Source of the DNA: Nocardioides xinjiangensis
Lineage (GTDB): Bacteria > Actinomycetota > Actinomycetes > Propionibacteriales > Nocardioidaceae
Assembly (NCBI RefSeq): GCF_017916455.1
Contig: NZ_JAFMSY010000001.1
Coordinates: 434,001 to 498,000, forward strand
Direction: 5' to 3'
DNA length: 64,000 nt
Shown in pieces: positions 16,537 through 26,389 of the stretch. Position numbers and translations under genes: made by a program. A model generated the notes under the pieces. It was not told the DNA's origin, searched no databases, and was given only the letters and a program-made list of their open reading frames with translations. Numbering within the stretch: position 1 is the stretch's first letter; the number at the start of each line of letters is the position of its first letter.

Positions 16537-16779
16537 TCAGCGGCGGCGGTCGGTGTCCACGAAGTCCACCCGCGCGCCACCGCGGCCGGCGAGGGCCGAC
16601 ACGACGGTGCGGAAGGCGGTCGCGGTCCGGCCGTTGCGGCCGATCACCTTGCCGAGGTCGTCGGGGTGCACCCGGACCTCGAGGATCGAGCCACGACGCA
16701 GCTGCTTGTCGCGGACGGTGACGTCGTCGGGGTGGTCGACGATGCCACGCACCAGGTGCTCGAGCGCCTCGGCCAGCAC
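16537..16779 (-). CDS. khpA: KH-domain RNA-binding protein KhpA
   Basis: This 80-residue protein is a single KH domain with the GxxG loop in KVIGRNGRTATAFR at about residues 44-57. KhpA binds RNA, pairs with KhpB (Jag) in other Gram-positives, and lies between rpsP and rimM in most of them, as here. It starts two bases after the rpsP stop, so the two are surely co-transcribed. Confidence 0.95.
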   Translation of the reverse strand: MLAEALEHLVRGIVDHPDDVTVRDKQLRRGSILEVRVHPDDLGKVIGRNGRTATAFRTVVSALAGRGGARVDFVDTDRRR

Positions 16780-16781
16780 GA

Positions 16782-17330
16782 TCAGGCCTGCTTGTCCGCG
16801 TCGATGCCGGAGGTGTTCTTGCCGGCGTCCTCAGCGGTGACGTTCTCCAGGTCGGCAGCGGCGTCGGCGGCGCCCTCGGGCGTCTCGGCGTCGGGGACCG
16901 GGTGCGTCTCGGGCGCCTCGGCGGCGGGCTCGTCGGTCTTCTTCTCGGCCTTCTTGCGGGCGGTCACCGCAGCGCCCTTGGGCTCGGCGGCGGCCTCCTT
17001 CAGCGCCTCGTTGAAGATGTCGAGCTTGGAGCGCTTGGGCTCCTTGACCTGGAGGGTGCCCTCGGCGCCCGGCAGACCCTTGAACTTCTGCCAGTCACCG
17101 GTCACCTTGAGGATCGCCTCGACGGCCTCGGAGGGCTGGGCGCCCACGCCGAGCCAGTACTGGGCCCGCTCGGAGACGACGTCGATGTAGGACGGGTCCT
17201 CCTTCGGGTGGTACTTGCCGATCTCCTCGAGGACCCTGCCGTCGCGCTTCTTGCGGGAGTCGACGACGACGATGCGGTACTGCGGCACCCGGATCTTGCC
17301 CAGGCGCTTCAAGCGAATCTTGACGGCCAC
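16782..17330 (-). CDS. rpsP: 30S ribosomal protein S16 with a long C-terminal extension
   Basis: S16 is an early assembly protein. The first 80 or so residues are standard ([47 protein letters not shown]). The protein runs to 182 residues, the last 80 being a Lys/Ala/Glu low-complexity tail like the one on S2 in this window. The start is GTG with GAGGAG eleven bases upstream. It heads the rpsP-khpA-rimM-trmD series and has a promoter candidate at 17463-17493. Confidence 0.96.
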   Translation of the reverse strand: MAVKIRLKRLGKIRVPQYRIVVVDSRKKRDGRVLEEIGKYHPKEDPSYIDVVSERAQYWLGVGAQPSEAVEAILKVTGDWQKFKGLPGAEGTLQVKEPKRSKLDIFNEALKEAAAEPKGAAVTARKKAEKKTDEPAAEAPETHPVPDAETPEGAADAAADLENVTAEDAGKNTSGIDADKQA

Positions 17331-17462
17331 GTTTGTGGTGTCTCCTCAGAAATTGTCGTGGGTGAGCGGCCCTCGCCCAGGTGGGGCCACCGGGATCGGG
17401 TCACTCGACGGGCGCTGCGTCGTCCGGGTGAGAGGGCCCGGGCGCGCAGGACACGAGGGAAG

Positions 17463-17493
17463 ATTCTGCCAGACGCGGGCCGCGCGCGACCAA
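17463..17493 (-). promoter_or_regulatory. rpsP promoter candidate with extended -10
   Basis: On the minus strand TTGGTC (17493-17488), a 19-base spacer and CAGAAT (17468-17463), with TGG directly before the -10, lie about 135 bases before the rpsP start. The TGGCAGA core also precedes rplS (14603-14632). The 19-base spacer is a little long, partly offset by the extended -10. Confidence 0.5.
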
Positions 17494-17532
17494 TCCGGCC
17501 GCTGACGGCCCCCGAGGCCGGGGCCGCGGCGC

Positions 17533-18186
17533 TCAGGCGGGAGCGAGGCCGAAGAAGGAGCGGACCGCACCGGCGCCCGTCACCTCGACCGGCACCTCGC
17601 CGCGCACGAAGGTCTCGGGGGTGAGCACCAGCCCCTGGTTGAGGGCGAGCTCGCCCTCGCGCCGCCGCCGCGTGACCGCGGTCGGGCGGTAGCCGACCTT
17701 GCGCGAGACCGCGAGCGAGGCGGGGTTGTCGAGGAAGGCCGCCGACGTGATCTCCTCGAAGCCGAGGTGGTCGAAGAGCAGCTCGCAGAACGCCCGGCGC
17801 ACCGCCGTGCCGAGTCCGCGCCCCTGGTGCTCGCGCCCCAGCCACGACCCGGTCTCCCCGGTCCGGGTCACCGGGAAGTCCCTGGCGGCGACTCCCTGGG
17901 CGCCGATGACGCGACCGTCGAGGAGCACGGCGAGGTCGAGGCAGAAGTCGTCGGGGCTGAAGGTGGCTCGCTTGCCCCAGTGGTACGCCGCGGTGTTGCG
18001 CGAGAGCTGCCCCGCCGGCGCGGTCGACCACGGGACGTGGAACGGCATCTCGTCCGGGTCGTGGATGCCCGCCTCGGCGACCGCGCACAGCTCGAGCAGC
18101 AGCTCGTCGGTCAGGCCGCGCAGCTCCAGCGGACCCGCGACGACGCGCAGGCCGAAGGGTGGGTAGACGTCGGCGGCGGTGAGCAC
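17533..18186 (-). CDS. GNAT family N-acetyltransferase (RimJ/RimL type)
   Basis: The 217-residue protein has the acetyl-CoA loop GREHQGRGLGTAVRRA in its middle and the RimJ-like ending of the fold (ITSAAFLDNPASLAVSRKVGY), as in proteins that acetylate ribosomal-protein N-termini or small amines. The substrate is unknown. The GTG at 18186 has a GAGGAT ribosome site upstream and gives an N-terminus typical of the family. Its start codon overlaps the earliest possible start of the divergent VanW gene. Confidence 0.85.
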   Translation of the reverse strand: MLTAADVYPPFGLRVVAGPLELRGLTDELLLELCAVAEAGIHDPDEMPFHVPWSTAPAGQLSRNTAAYHWGKRATFSPDDFCLDLAVLLDGRVIGAQGVAARDFPVTRTGETGSWLGREHQGRGLGTAVRRAFCELLFDHLGFEEITSAAFLDNPASLAVSRKVGYRPTAVTRRRREGELALNQGLVLTPETFVRGEVPVEVTGAGAVRSFFGLAPA

Positions 18187-19162
18187 GGGCCCATCCTCGT
18201 CGAGCGCGCGGAGACGCCCCAAACCATGGGGCCGCAACCGGAGCCGCGCCGCGCGCGTCTCCCCCGTCGTGAACCCAGGCACGACCACCGCGCCCGTCGA
18301 CCCGCTGGAGCTCCCGCCCCGCCTGAGCGCTCCCCCACGCCTGACGCAGCGGCACCCGTGGATGCTGCCCGTGGCGATGGTGGCGCACCGGGCGCGGCGT
18401 CGTACGCAGTGGGTGCGGGACGCGTGGTCGGGCGGGGTGGTCTGGGCGTCGCGCCACGACGCCTCCGACCTGCCGGTGCGGGTGAAGCAGCACGGCTCGC
18501 TCCTGCTGCGCGAGCTCGACCCCGCCCGGATGCACTTGCAGCACAACAAGGTCACCAACCTCCGCCTGGCCGCGCGGCGGCTCGACGGCATCGTGGTCGG
18601 TCCCGGCGAGACGTTCTCCTTCAACCGGGTCGTCGGCAGCTGCACGCGGCGCAAGGGGTACCTCGACGGGATGACGCTCGCCGACGGTGCCGCCGGCTCG
18701 GGTGTGGGCGGCGGGATCTGCCAGCTGGCCAACCTCGTCCACTGGATGGTGCTGCACTCCCCGCTGACCGTCGTCGAGCGCTCGGAGCACTCCTTCGACC
18801 CCTTCCCCGACCGCGGTCGGGTGCTGCCCTGGGGCGTCGGCTGCTCGATCGTCTACAACTACGTCGACCTCGTCGTCCGCAACGACACGGACCGTCCGTT
18901 CCAGCTCCGCGCGTGGGTGGGCGAGCGCTACCTGCACGGACAGCTGCGCACCGACGAGCGCCTCCCCCACTCCTACCGGGTGGAGGCGCGCGGCGAGCAG
19001 TTCCTCCGTCGCGACGGCCGGGTGTTCCGGCGCAACCAGGTCTGGCGCCGCGTGCTGGACCGCCGCTCCGGCGAGCAGGTCGGCGAGGAGCTGGTGAGGA
19101 CCAACTGCGCGCTGGTCGTCTACGAGCCGGGTCCGGGCGTGGACGTCATCGACGTCGACTGA
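18179..19162 (+). CDS. VanW family protein
   Basis: The 327-residue open frame contains the VanW domain in its second half: PGETFSFNRVVG, GYLDGMTLADG, GVGGGICQLANLVHWM, and HSFDPFPDRGRVLPWG. VanW is part of some vancomycin-resistance clusters but has no proven function; lone copies like this one are usual in actinobacteria and are not resistance genes by themselves. No signal peptide is obvious. The N-terminus is uncertain: GTG 18179 overlaps the neighbour's start, and the residues RLTQRHPWMLP near position 53 are family-like, so the start must be upstream of about 18330. The 3' end overlaps the convergent amidohydrolase by 17 bases. Confidence 0.85.
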   Translation: MSTGPSSSSARRRPKPWGRNRSRAARVSPVVNPGTTTAPVDPLELPPRLSAPPRLTQRHPWMLPVAMVAHRARRRTQWVRDAWSGGVVWASRHDASDLPVRVKQHGSLLLRELDPARMHLQHNKVTNLRLAARRLDGIVVGPGETFSFNRVVGSCTRRKGYLDGMTLADGAAGSGVGGGICQLANLVHWMVLHSPLTVVERSEHSFDPFPDRGRVLPWGVGCSIVYNYVDLVVRNDTDRPFQLRAWVGERYLHGQLRTDERLPHSYRVEARGEQFLRRDGRVFRRNQVWRRVLDRRSGEQVGEELVRTNCALVVYEPGPGVDVIDVD

Positions 19163-20228
19163 CGCCGCGCAGCACGACGGCGGTGGGCGTGCGCAGCACG
19201 GACAGGTCCTCGACGGGGTCGCGGTCGTAGACCACGAAGTCGGCCGACGCGCCCTCGACCAGGCCGTCCACCCCCAGCCACTCGCGCGCGCGCCAGCTCG
19301 CGGCGCCCAGTGCGTCGTGGGCCGGCATCCCGATCCGCACGAGTGCCTCGATCTCCCCGGCGATGTTGCCGTGGCGGCTGATGCCGCCGCCGTCGGAGCC
19401 GGCGTAGATCGGCACTCCTGCCTCGTAGGCCGCCATGATCGTGGCGGGCATGCGCGCGTAGAGGTCGGTCATCGTCGCCGCGTAGGCCGGGAACTTGTCC
19501 TGCCCCGCCGCCGCGTGCTCGGGGAACTTGTCGAGCTGCATGACGGTGGGCACCAGCCGGGTGCCGTGCTGGACCATCGCGTCGATGAGGTCCTCGGTGA
19601 GCCCGGTGCCGTGCTCGATGCAGTCGATGCCGGCCTCGATCAGCCCGGGGAGGACGCCGTGGCCGAAGCAGTGCGCGGTCACCTTCGCCCCGTGGGCGTG
19701 CGCGGCCTGGATCGCCTCGGCGAACGCCTGCGCGGGGAACGACGGCGCGAGGTCGCCCTCCTCGCGCGAGATCCAGTCGCCCACCAGCTTGATCCAGCCG
19801 TCGCCGTTGCGTGCCTCCTGGGCGGCGTACGTCGCCAGCTCGCCCGCCTCGACCTCGTGGGCGTAGCCGCGGATGTAGCGCCTGGTCGCGGCGATGTGGC
19901 GGCCGCACCGGATCAGCCGCGGCAGGTCGTCACGGTCGTGGATCCACCGGGTGTCCGCGGCCGACCCGGCGTCGCGGATCAGCAGCGCTCCCCCGTCGCG
20001 GTCGGCGATCGCCTGCTGCTCGGTGGCCTCGTCGTCGGTCGCGCCGAAGTCGTCGAGCCCGAGGTGGCAGTGCGCGTCGACCAGGCCGGGCACGATCCAC
20101 CCCTCGGCGACGGTGTCGGCGCCGGCCTGCGGCTCGTAGGTGACCCGGCCGTCGACGACGTAGAGGTCGCGCGGCTCGCCGTCGGGCAGGACCGGTCCGC
20201 GGAAGCGCTGCGCTGGCTCGGATGGCAT
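19146..20228 (-). CDS. metal-dependent amidohydrolase
   Basis: The 360-residue protein shows the amidohydrolase TIM-barrel metal sites: HCHLG after GLVDA near residue 50, AHCFGH in the middle, IEHGTGL, and AGSDGGG near residue 290. An N-terminal beta-sandwich (LYVVDGRV) and the C-terminal return strand (ASADFVVYDRDP) are present. The closest known types are the imidazolonepropionase-like and prolidase-like members; the substrate is unknown. Its last 17 bases overlap the end of the convergent VanW gene, an antisense overlap in coding sequence. Confidence 0.88.
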   Translation of the reverse strand: MPSEPAQRFRGPVLPDGEPRDLYVVDGRVTYEPQAGADTVAEGWIVPGLVDAHCHLGLDDFGATDDEATEQQAIADRDGGALLIRDAGSAADTRWIHDRDDLPRLIRCGRHIAATRRYIRGYAHEVEAGELATYAAQEARNGDGWIKLVGDWISREEGDLAPSFPAQAFAEAIQAAHAHGAKVTAHCFGHGVLPGLIEAGIDCIEHGTGLTEDLIDAMVQHGTRLVPTVMQLDKFPEHAAAGQDKFPAYAATMTDLYARMPATIMAAYEAGVPIYAGSDGGGISRHGNIAGEIEALVRIGMPAHDALGAASWRAREWLGVDGLVEGASADFVVYDRDPVEDLSVLRTPTAVVLRGVSRRR

Positions 20229-20238
20229 GTCAGGGACG

Positions 20239-20601
20239 TTACAGCCGGTCCAGCAGCCACGACGGGCTGAGCACCTGCGCCGGCGACACGTTGGCGGCGA
20301 GCACCCGGTCGGCGGTCACCACGACCACGCTCCGACCGGCCGCGGCCGCGCGCCGTGCCTGCTCGCGGACCTCGGTGTCCCCGTCGCGCGCGGCGTGCAC
20401 CGTGCGGACGTGCGCGTCGCGACCGGCACGGACACCGCCCTTGGCCTGTCCCTCGAGCACCAGGACGATCTCGTCGTAGGGCGTGTCGGCGACGAGGAGC
20501 CGCTCGTGGAGGCGGCGGGCGGCGCCGGCGCGGTCGCGCCACCAGCCGTCCGGCACCGAGCCGACCACGTTGGCGCCGTCGACGACGAGGGTGGAGCTCA
20601 C
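20239..20601 (-). CDS. NYN-domain (PIN-like) ribonuclease family protein
   Basis: The 120-residue protein starts STLVVDGANVVGS, the beta-strand plus Asp typical of NYN/PIN-like nucleases (YacP/Rae1-related). It has a second conserved Asp in VVVTADRVLA and a DEIVLVLEG strand between. A small metal-dependent RNase or RNA-binding role is likely. It starts by a GTGA overlap with the ffh stop, so it is translated with ffh. Target unknown. Confidence 0.8.
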   Translation of the reverse strand: MSSTLVVDGANVVGSVPDGWWRDRAGAARRLHERLLVADTPYDEIVLVLEGQAKGGVRAGRDAHVRTVHAARDGDTEVREQARRAAAAGRSVVVVTADRVLAANVSPAQVLSPSWLLDRL

Positions 20602-22181
20602 CTCAGGAACTGCGAGAAGTCCTTCGGCAGGTTGAGCTGCTCGGCGGCCTTCTCGTAGTCGAGCTCGGCGCCGTCGGGGTTGCCGAACGGGTTGGCGCCC
20701 CGGTCCTTGGCCGCCGCCGACTGCTGCGCGGCCTTCTGCTGGGCGGCCTTGGCCGGGTTGCCGGACACGCGCTTCTTGCCCTTCTTGCCCTTGCCCTGGG
20801 GCGCCTGACGGGCCCCGGCGCGCTTGCCCCCGCCCATGCCGGGCATCCCCGGCATCCCCGGCATCCCGGGCATGCCGCCGCCGCGAGCCATCTGCTCCAT
20901 CATCTTGCGCGCCTCGAAGAAGCGGTCCACGAGCTGGTTGACGTCGGAGACCTGGCGCCCGGAGCCCTTGGCGATGCGGGCGCGCCGGGAGCCGTCGATG
21001 ATCTTGGGGTTCTCGCGCTCGGCGGGGGTCATCGACTGGATGATCGCCTGGATGCGGTCGATCTCGCGCTCGTCGAAGTTCTCCAGCTGCTCGCGGAACT
21101 GACCCATGCCGGGGAGCATCCCCATGATCTTGGTCATCGAGCCGAGCTTGCGGATCTGCATCATCTGCTGGAGGAAGTCCTCCAGCGTGAAGCCGCCCTT
21201 GGTGCCGAGCTTCTCGGCGGCCTTCATGGCCTGCTCGGAGTCGAACGCCTTCTCGGCCTGCTCGATCAGGGTGAGCATGTCGCCCATGTCGAGGATGCGC
21301 GAGGCCATCCGGTCGGGGTGGAAGAGGTCGAAGTCGGTCATCTTCTCGCCGCTGGAGGCGAACATGACCGGCTTGCCGGTGATCGAGCGGATCGACAGGG
21401 CCGCACCGCCGCGGGCGTCGCCGTCGAGCTTGGTGAGCACCACGCCGTCGTACCCGACGCCGTCGAGGAAGGCCTGGGCCGTGGTGACGGCGTCCTGGCC
21501 GATCATCGCGTCGACGACGAAGAGCACCTCGTCGGGCTGCACCGCGTCGCGGATGTCGGCGGCCTGCTGCATCAGGGTCTCGTCGACGCCGAGGCGGCCG
21601 GCGGTGTCGATGATGACGACGTCGTGCAGCCGGCGCCTCGCCTCCTCGATCGAGGCCCGCGCGACGTCCACGGGGTTGCCGGTGCCGTTGCCCGGCTCGG
21701 GGGCGAAGACGGGCACGCCGACCCGCTCGCCGTTGACCTGCAGCTGCTGCACCGCGTTGGGGCGCTGGAGGTCGGCCGCGACGAGCATCGGGGTCTTGTC
21801 CTGGTCCTTCAACCACAGCGCGAGCTTGGCCGCGAGCGTCGTCTTGCCGGCGCCCTGGAGGCCCGCGAGCATGATGACCGTCGGACCGCTCTTGGCGTAG
21901 CGCAGCCGGCGCGTCTCCCCGCCGAGGATCGCGACGAGCTCCTCGTGGACGATCTTGATGATCTGCTGCGCCGGGTTGAGGGCGCCGCTGACCTCCTCGC
22001 CGCGGGCGCGCTCCTTGACCGCCCCGACGAACTCCTTGACGACCGGCAGGGCGACGTCGGCCTCCAGCAGCGCGATGCGGATCTCGCGCGCCGTGGCGTC
22101 GATGTCGGCCTCGGAGAGCCGGCCCTTGCCCCGGAGGTTCTTGAAGGTGTCGGCAAGGCGGTCGGAGAGTGTGGCGAACAC
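20598..22181 (-). CDS. ffh: signal recognition particle protein Ffh
   Basis: Ffh binds signal sequences on ribosomes and targets them to FtsY. The 527-residue protein has the N-domain helices, the GTPase motifs GLQGAGKTT, DTAGRLG and TKLDGDARGG, and the methionine-rich M domain (LQQMMQIRKLGSMTKIMGMLPGMG, in two parts). A GMPGMPGMPGMPGM run and a basic GKGKKGKK tail follow. The GTG at 22181 gives FATLSDRLADTFKNL, the usual start. Confidence 0.97.
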   Translation of the reverse strand: MFATLSDRLADTFKNLRGKGRLSEADIDATAREIRIALLEADVALPVVKEFVGAVKERARGEEVSGALNPAQQIIKIVHEELVAILGGETRRLRYAKSGPTVIMLAGLQGAGKTTLAAKLALWLKDQDKTPMLVAADLQRPNAVQQLQVNGERVGVPVFAPEPGNGTGNPVDVARASIEEARRRLHDVVIIDTAGRLGVDETLMQQAADIRDAVQPDEVLFVVDAMIGQDAVTTAQAFLDGVGYDGVVLTKLDGDARGGAALSIRSITGKPVMFASSGEKMTDFDLFHPDRMASRILDMGDMLTLIEQAEKAFDSEQAMKAAEKLGTKGGFTLEDFLQQMMQIRKLGSMTKIMGMLPGMGQFREQLENFDEREIDRIQAIIQSMTPAERENPKIIDGSRRARIAKGSGRQVSDVNQLVDRFFEARKMMEQMARGGGMPGMPGMPGMPGMGGGKRAGARQAPQGKGKKGKKRVSGNPAKAAQQKAAQQSAAAKDRGANPFGNPDGAELDYEKAAEQLNLPKDFSQFLR

Positions 22182-22272
22182 GGTGTGGGCTGTCCCTCGC
22201 GTCGATGGCTGGATCGGGGGTCGTGCAGGAGTCGTACGACGCTCCAGCCTAACGTCCGGACCCGCGCAGGGC

Positions 22273-24495
22273 TCAGCCGCCGAGCGCGGTGCGCACGGCG
22301 TGCGCGGCCTCCGCGGCTCGTTCCTCGCTGGGGCGCACGCCGCCCACCTCCTGCACGTAGAACACGTCGACCGCCTGCGGACCGAGGGTCGAGACGTGCG
22401 CCGACGCGACCGTGAGGCCCAGTCGGGCAAGGGTGGTCAGCACGCGGTGGACCACACCGGGCCGGTCGGAGGTGCGGATCTCGAGCACCAGGGAGGCGCG
22501 CGAGGCGTCGGGACGCACCTCCACGATCGGCGGCAGCTCGCCGTCCGGCCGGGCCGGCAGGTCGGGCAGTCGCTGGGTGCCGTCGACGACGCGCCCGATG
22601 CGCTCGCGGAGCACCGTGGCGTCCAGGTAGGCGTCGGGCACCTCCCAGGCGCTGACCCCCCACTCCCCGTCGGCGTCGACCTGCGCCCAGGCGCGGGCGG
22701 CCTTGACGGGCATCCGCAGCGCGGCGAGTCCGCCCGCCACGTCGGCGAGGAGGCCGACCCGGTCGGCGGCGACGACGGTCACCGTGGCGCCGTCGTCGTG
22801 CGGCTCGACCGAGACCGCGACCGCCTCGTGGTCGCGGCGCACCGACTCCGGCACGGGCAGCGAGCCCTCGGGTGCGGCGGAGGTCGGCTCGGCGCCGAGC
22901 GCCTGGTCGGCCCGCGAGACGAGGCGGTCGACCAGCGAGGCCCGCCACGACGTCCACGCGGCGGCCGAGGCGGCCTTCGCGTCCGCCTCGGTCAGCGCCC
23001 GCAACAGCTCGAGGCTGGCGGCGTCGGGGACGTGCGCCAGCAGCTCGGCGGTGGTCGCCGGGTCGTCGGGGTCGCGGGTGGTCGCGAGGGTGACGAGCAG
23101 CAGGTGCCACCGCACCAGCGAGGCCACCACCTCGGCGTCGAGGTCGGTGAAGCCCATCCGGGTCACGACCTTGCGGGCCAGCGGCTCGCCGGCGACGGAG
23201 TGGTCGTGCAGCGAGCCCTTGCCGATGTCGTGGAGCAGCGCCGCCACCAGCAGCAGGTCGGGGCGCCGCACGCCGCGGATGAGCGCCCCCGCCGCCGCGC
23301 ACGTCTCGACGACGTGGCGGTCGACGGTGAAGCGGTGGACGGCGGAGGCGTGCGGCAGCAGCCGGATCTGCTCCCACTCGGGCAGGAAGGTCTCGATCCC
23401 GTCGACCTCGTCGAGCGTCTCCCACACCGGCAGCAGGCCGGGGCCGCTCGCGAGCAGACGGACGAGCGCGTCGCGGGCGGCGGCGGGCCACGGCACCGGC
23501 AGCTCGGCTCCCTCGCGCACGAGGCGGGCCGCCGTGGTGGGGGCCAGCACGGCGTCGCGGCTGGCTGCCTCGGCGGCCGCCCGCAGCAGGAGCGTCGGGT
23601 CGTCGGCCGGCCGCACCCCGGTGTCGAGCACCACCTCGCCCCGGGAGAGGGCGATGCCGGGCGCGATCGGCTCGAGCGCGGGCGTCCGTCGGCTCCGCTC
23701 GCCCGTCGGGCGGGCGAGCACCATGTCCGTGCGCCGCCACGTCAGTCGCGAGAGGTGCGCCACCCGGCGACCCATGGAGCGCACGTGGCGCTGGGCGGCC
23801 CCGGCGTCGCCCAGCTCGAGCCGCTCCGCGAGCGGGGCCCACATCTCCGGGGTGATGCGGTCGGCGGGGCGGCCGGCGAGGTCCTGCACCTCGTCGCGCA
23901 CGTCGAGGAGCTGGAGGCGGGCCGACTCCAGGTCGGGTGTGGAGGCGTCGACGAGCCAGCTGGCCTCGAGCGCCTTCAGCACCCCGGCGTCGCGCAACCC
24001 GCCCTCGGCCTCCTTGACGTCGGGGACCGAGGCGTGGGCGAGCTCCCCGGTGACGGCGTGGCGCTTGCGGCTCATCGCCTTCAACTCCGGGAGCCGGGTG
24101 CGGGCCTGGCGGCGCCAGTCGGCCAGCATCACCGTGCGCAGGCGCAGGCTCAGGCCCGGGTCGCCCGCGAGGTGGCGGGCGTCGAGCAGTCCGAGCGCGA
24201 CGCGGAGGTCGGCGGCGGCCTCGAGCGCCTCGCTGAGGGATCGGACCGAGTGGTCCAGCCGCCGGCCCGAGTCCCACAGCGGGTACCAGAGGGTCCTGCC
24301 GAGGTCGCCGAGGTCGGCGTCGTCGTCGTGGACGAGCACGACGTCGAGGTCGGAGTGCGGGGCGAGCTCGCCGCGGCCGTACCCCCCGACGGCGACCAGG
24401 GCCACCCCGGTGTCGGGCCCTGCGGAGGCGGCGTACGCCTCCCGGCAGAGCTCGTCGGCCGAGGCGGCCCTGGTCCGGCGCCCAGGGGCGGTCAC
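22273..24495 (-). CDS. glnD: [protein-PII] uridylyl/adenylyltransferase GlnD
   Basis: GlnD modifies PII on its T-loop in response to nitrogen state; in actinobacteria the modification is adenylylation. The 740-residue protein has the nucleotidyltransferase motif GGYGRGELAPHSDLDVVL near the N-terminus. An HD phosphohydrolase domain (LLHDIGKGSLHDHS) lies in the middle, and two ACT domains at the C-terminus (VAADRVGLLADVAGG; RTSDRPGVVHRVL) sense glutamine. It is somewhat shorter than proteobacterial GlnD. It follows glnK by 40 bases. Confidence 0.95.
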   Translation of the reverse strand: MTAPGRRTRAASADELCREAYAASAGPDTGVALVAVGGYGRGELAPHSDLDVVLVHDDDADLGDLGRTLWYPLWDSGRRLDHSVRSLSEALEAAADLRVALGLLDARHLAGDPGLSLRLRTVMLADWRRQARTRLPELKAMSRKRHAVTGELAHASVPDVKEAEGGLRDAGVLKALEASWLVDASTPDLESARLQLLDVRDEVQDLAGRPADRITPEMWAPLAERLELGDAGAAQRHVRSMGRRVAHLSRLTWRRTDMVLARPTGERSRRTPALEPIAPGIALSRGEVVLDTGVRPADDPTLLLRAAAEAASRDAVLAPTTAARLVREGAELPVPWPAAARDALVRLLASGPGLLPVWETLDEVDGIETFLPEWEQIRLLPHASAVHRFTVDRHVVETCAAAGALIRGVRRPDLLLVAALLHDIGKGSLHDHSVAGEPLARKVVTRMGFTDLDAEVVASLVRWHLLLVTLATTRDPDDPATTAELLAHVPDAASLELLRALTEADAKAASAAAWTSWRASLVDRLVSRADQALGAEPTSAAPEGSLPVPESVRRDHEAVAVSVEPHDDGATVTVVAADRVGLLADVAGGLAALRMPVKAARAWAQVDADGEWGVSAWEVPDAYLDATVLRERIGRVVDGTQRLPDLPARPDGELPPIVEVRPDASRASLVLEIRTSDRPGVVHRVLTTLARLGLTVASAHVSTLGPQAVDVFYVQEVGGVRPSEERAAEAAHAVRTALGG

Positions 24496-24535
24496 GCGCC
24501 CGCCGCCTGGGGACCGGGTGCCGTCGGAGTGCCGG

Positions 24536-26239
<1,704 letters not shown>

Positions 26240-26252
26240 TCAGGCAGGGGTC

Positions 26253-26315
26253 CACGTGTTGCCCGCAGCCTGCAGGCGCCAGGTTTCCCCCGGCCGCGGC
26301 ACGTGTTGCGCGCAG
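26253..26315 (-). promoter_or_regulatory. two direct repeats upstream of amtB
   Basis: CACGTGTTGCCCGCAG (26253-26268, plus-strand reading) and CACGTGTTGCGCGCAG (26300-26315) differ at one base of 16 and lie 47 bases apart, 66 to 128 bases before the amtB start. A weaker GTGTTACGCG lies at 26334-26343. They could be binding sites of the nitrogen regulator of this organism. They do not fit the GlnR consensus well, and the same region could also control the divergent glycosyltransferase gene. Confidence 0.45.
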
Positions 26316-26354
26316 GCAACGGATCGGGCGGCTGTGTTACGCGTGTGTGAACAG

Positions 26355-26373
26355 GGAGGGGCCCGGCCCCTCC
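26355..26373. terminator. 8-bp GC hairpin between amtB and the glycosyltransferase gene
   Basis: GGAGGGGC and GCCCCTCC flank a 3-base loop and are followed on the plus strand by TTGTTAG, 17 bases before the GTG of the glycosyltransferase gene. As a plus-strand structure it would lie in the very short leader of that gene; it might terminate stray transcription or serve as an attenuator. Only the structure is certain. Confidence 0.35.
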
Positions 26374-26389
26374 TTGTTAGTGTTCGGCC

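Noticed and set aside
18179-19162. Vancomycin-resistance locus because of the VanW domain
   Set aside because: No vanH, vanA/B, vanX, vanY or vanRS genes lie nearby, and lone VanW proteins are common in susceptible actinobacteria.
26334-26352. GlnR box upstream of amtB
   Set aside because: GTTAC-N6-GTGAAC gives only half of the expected four-part pattern; the match is too weak to report as a site.
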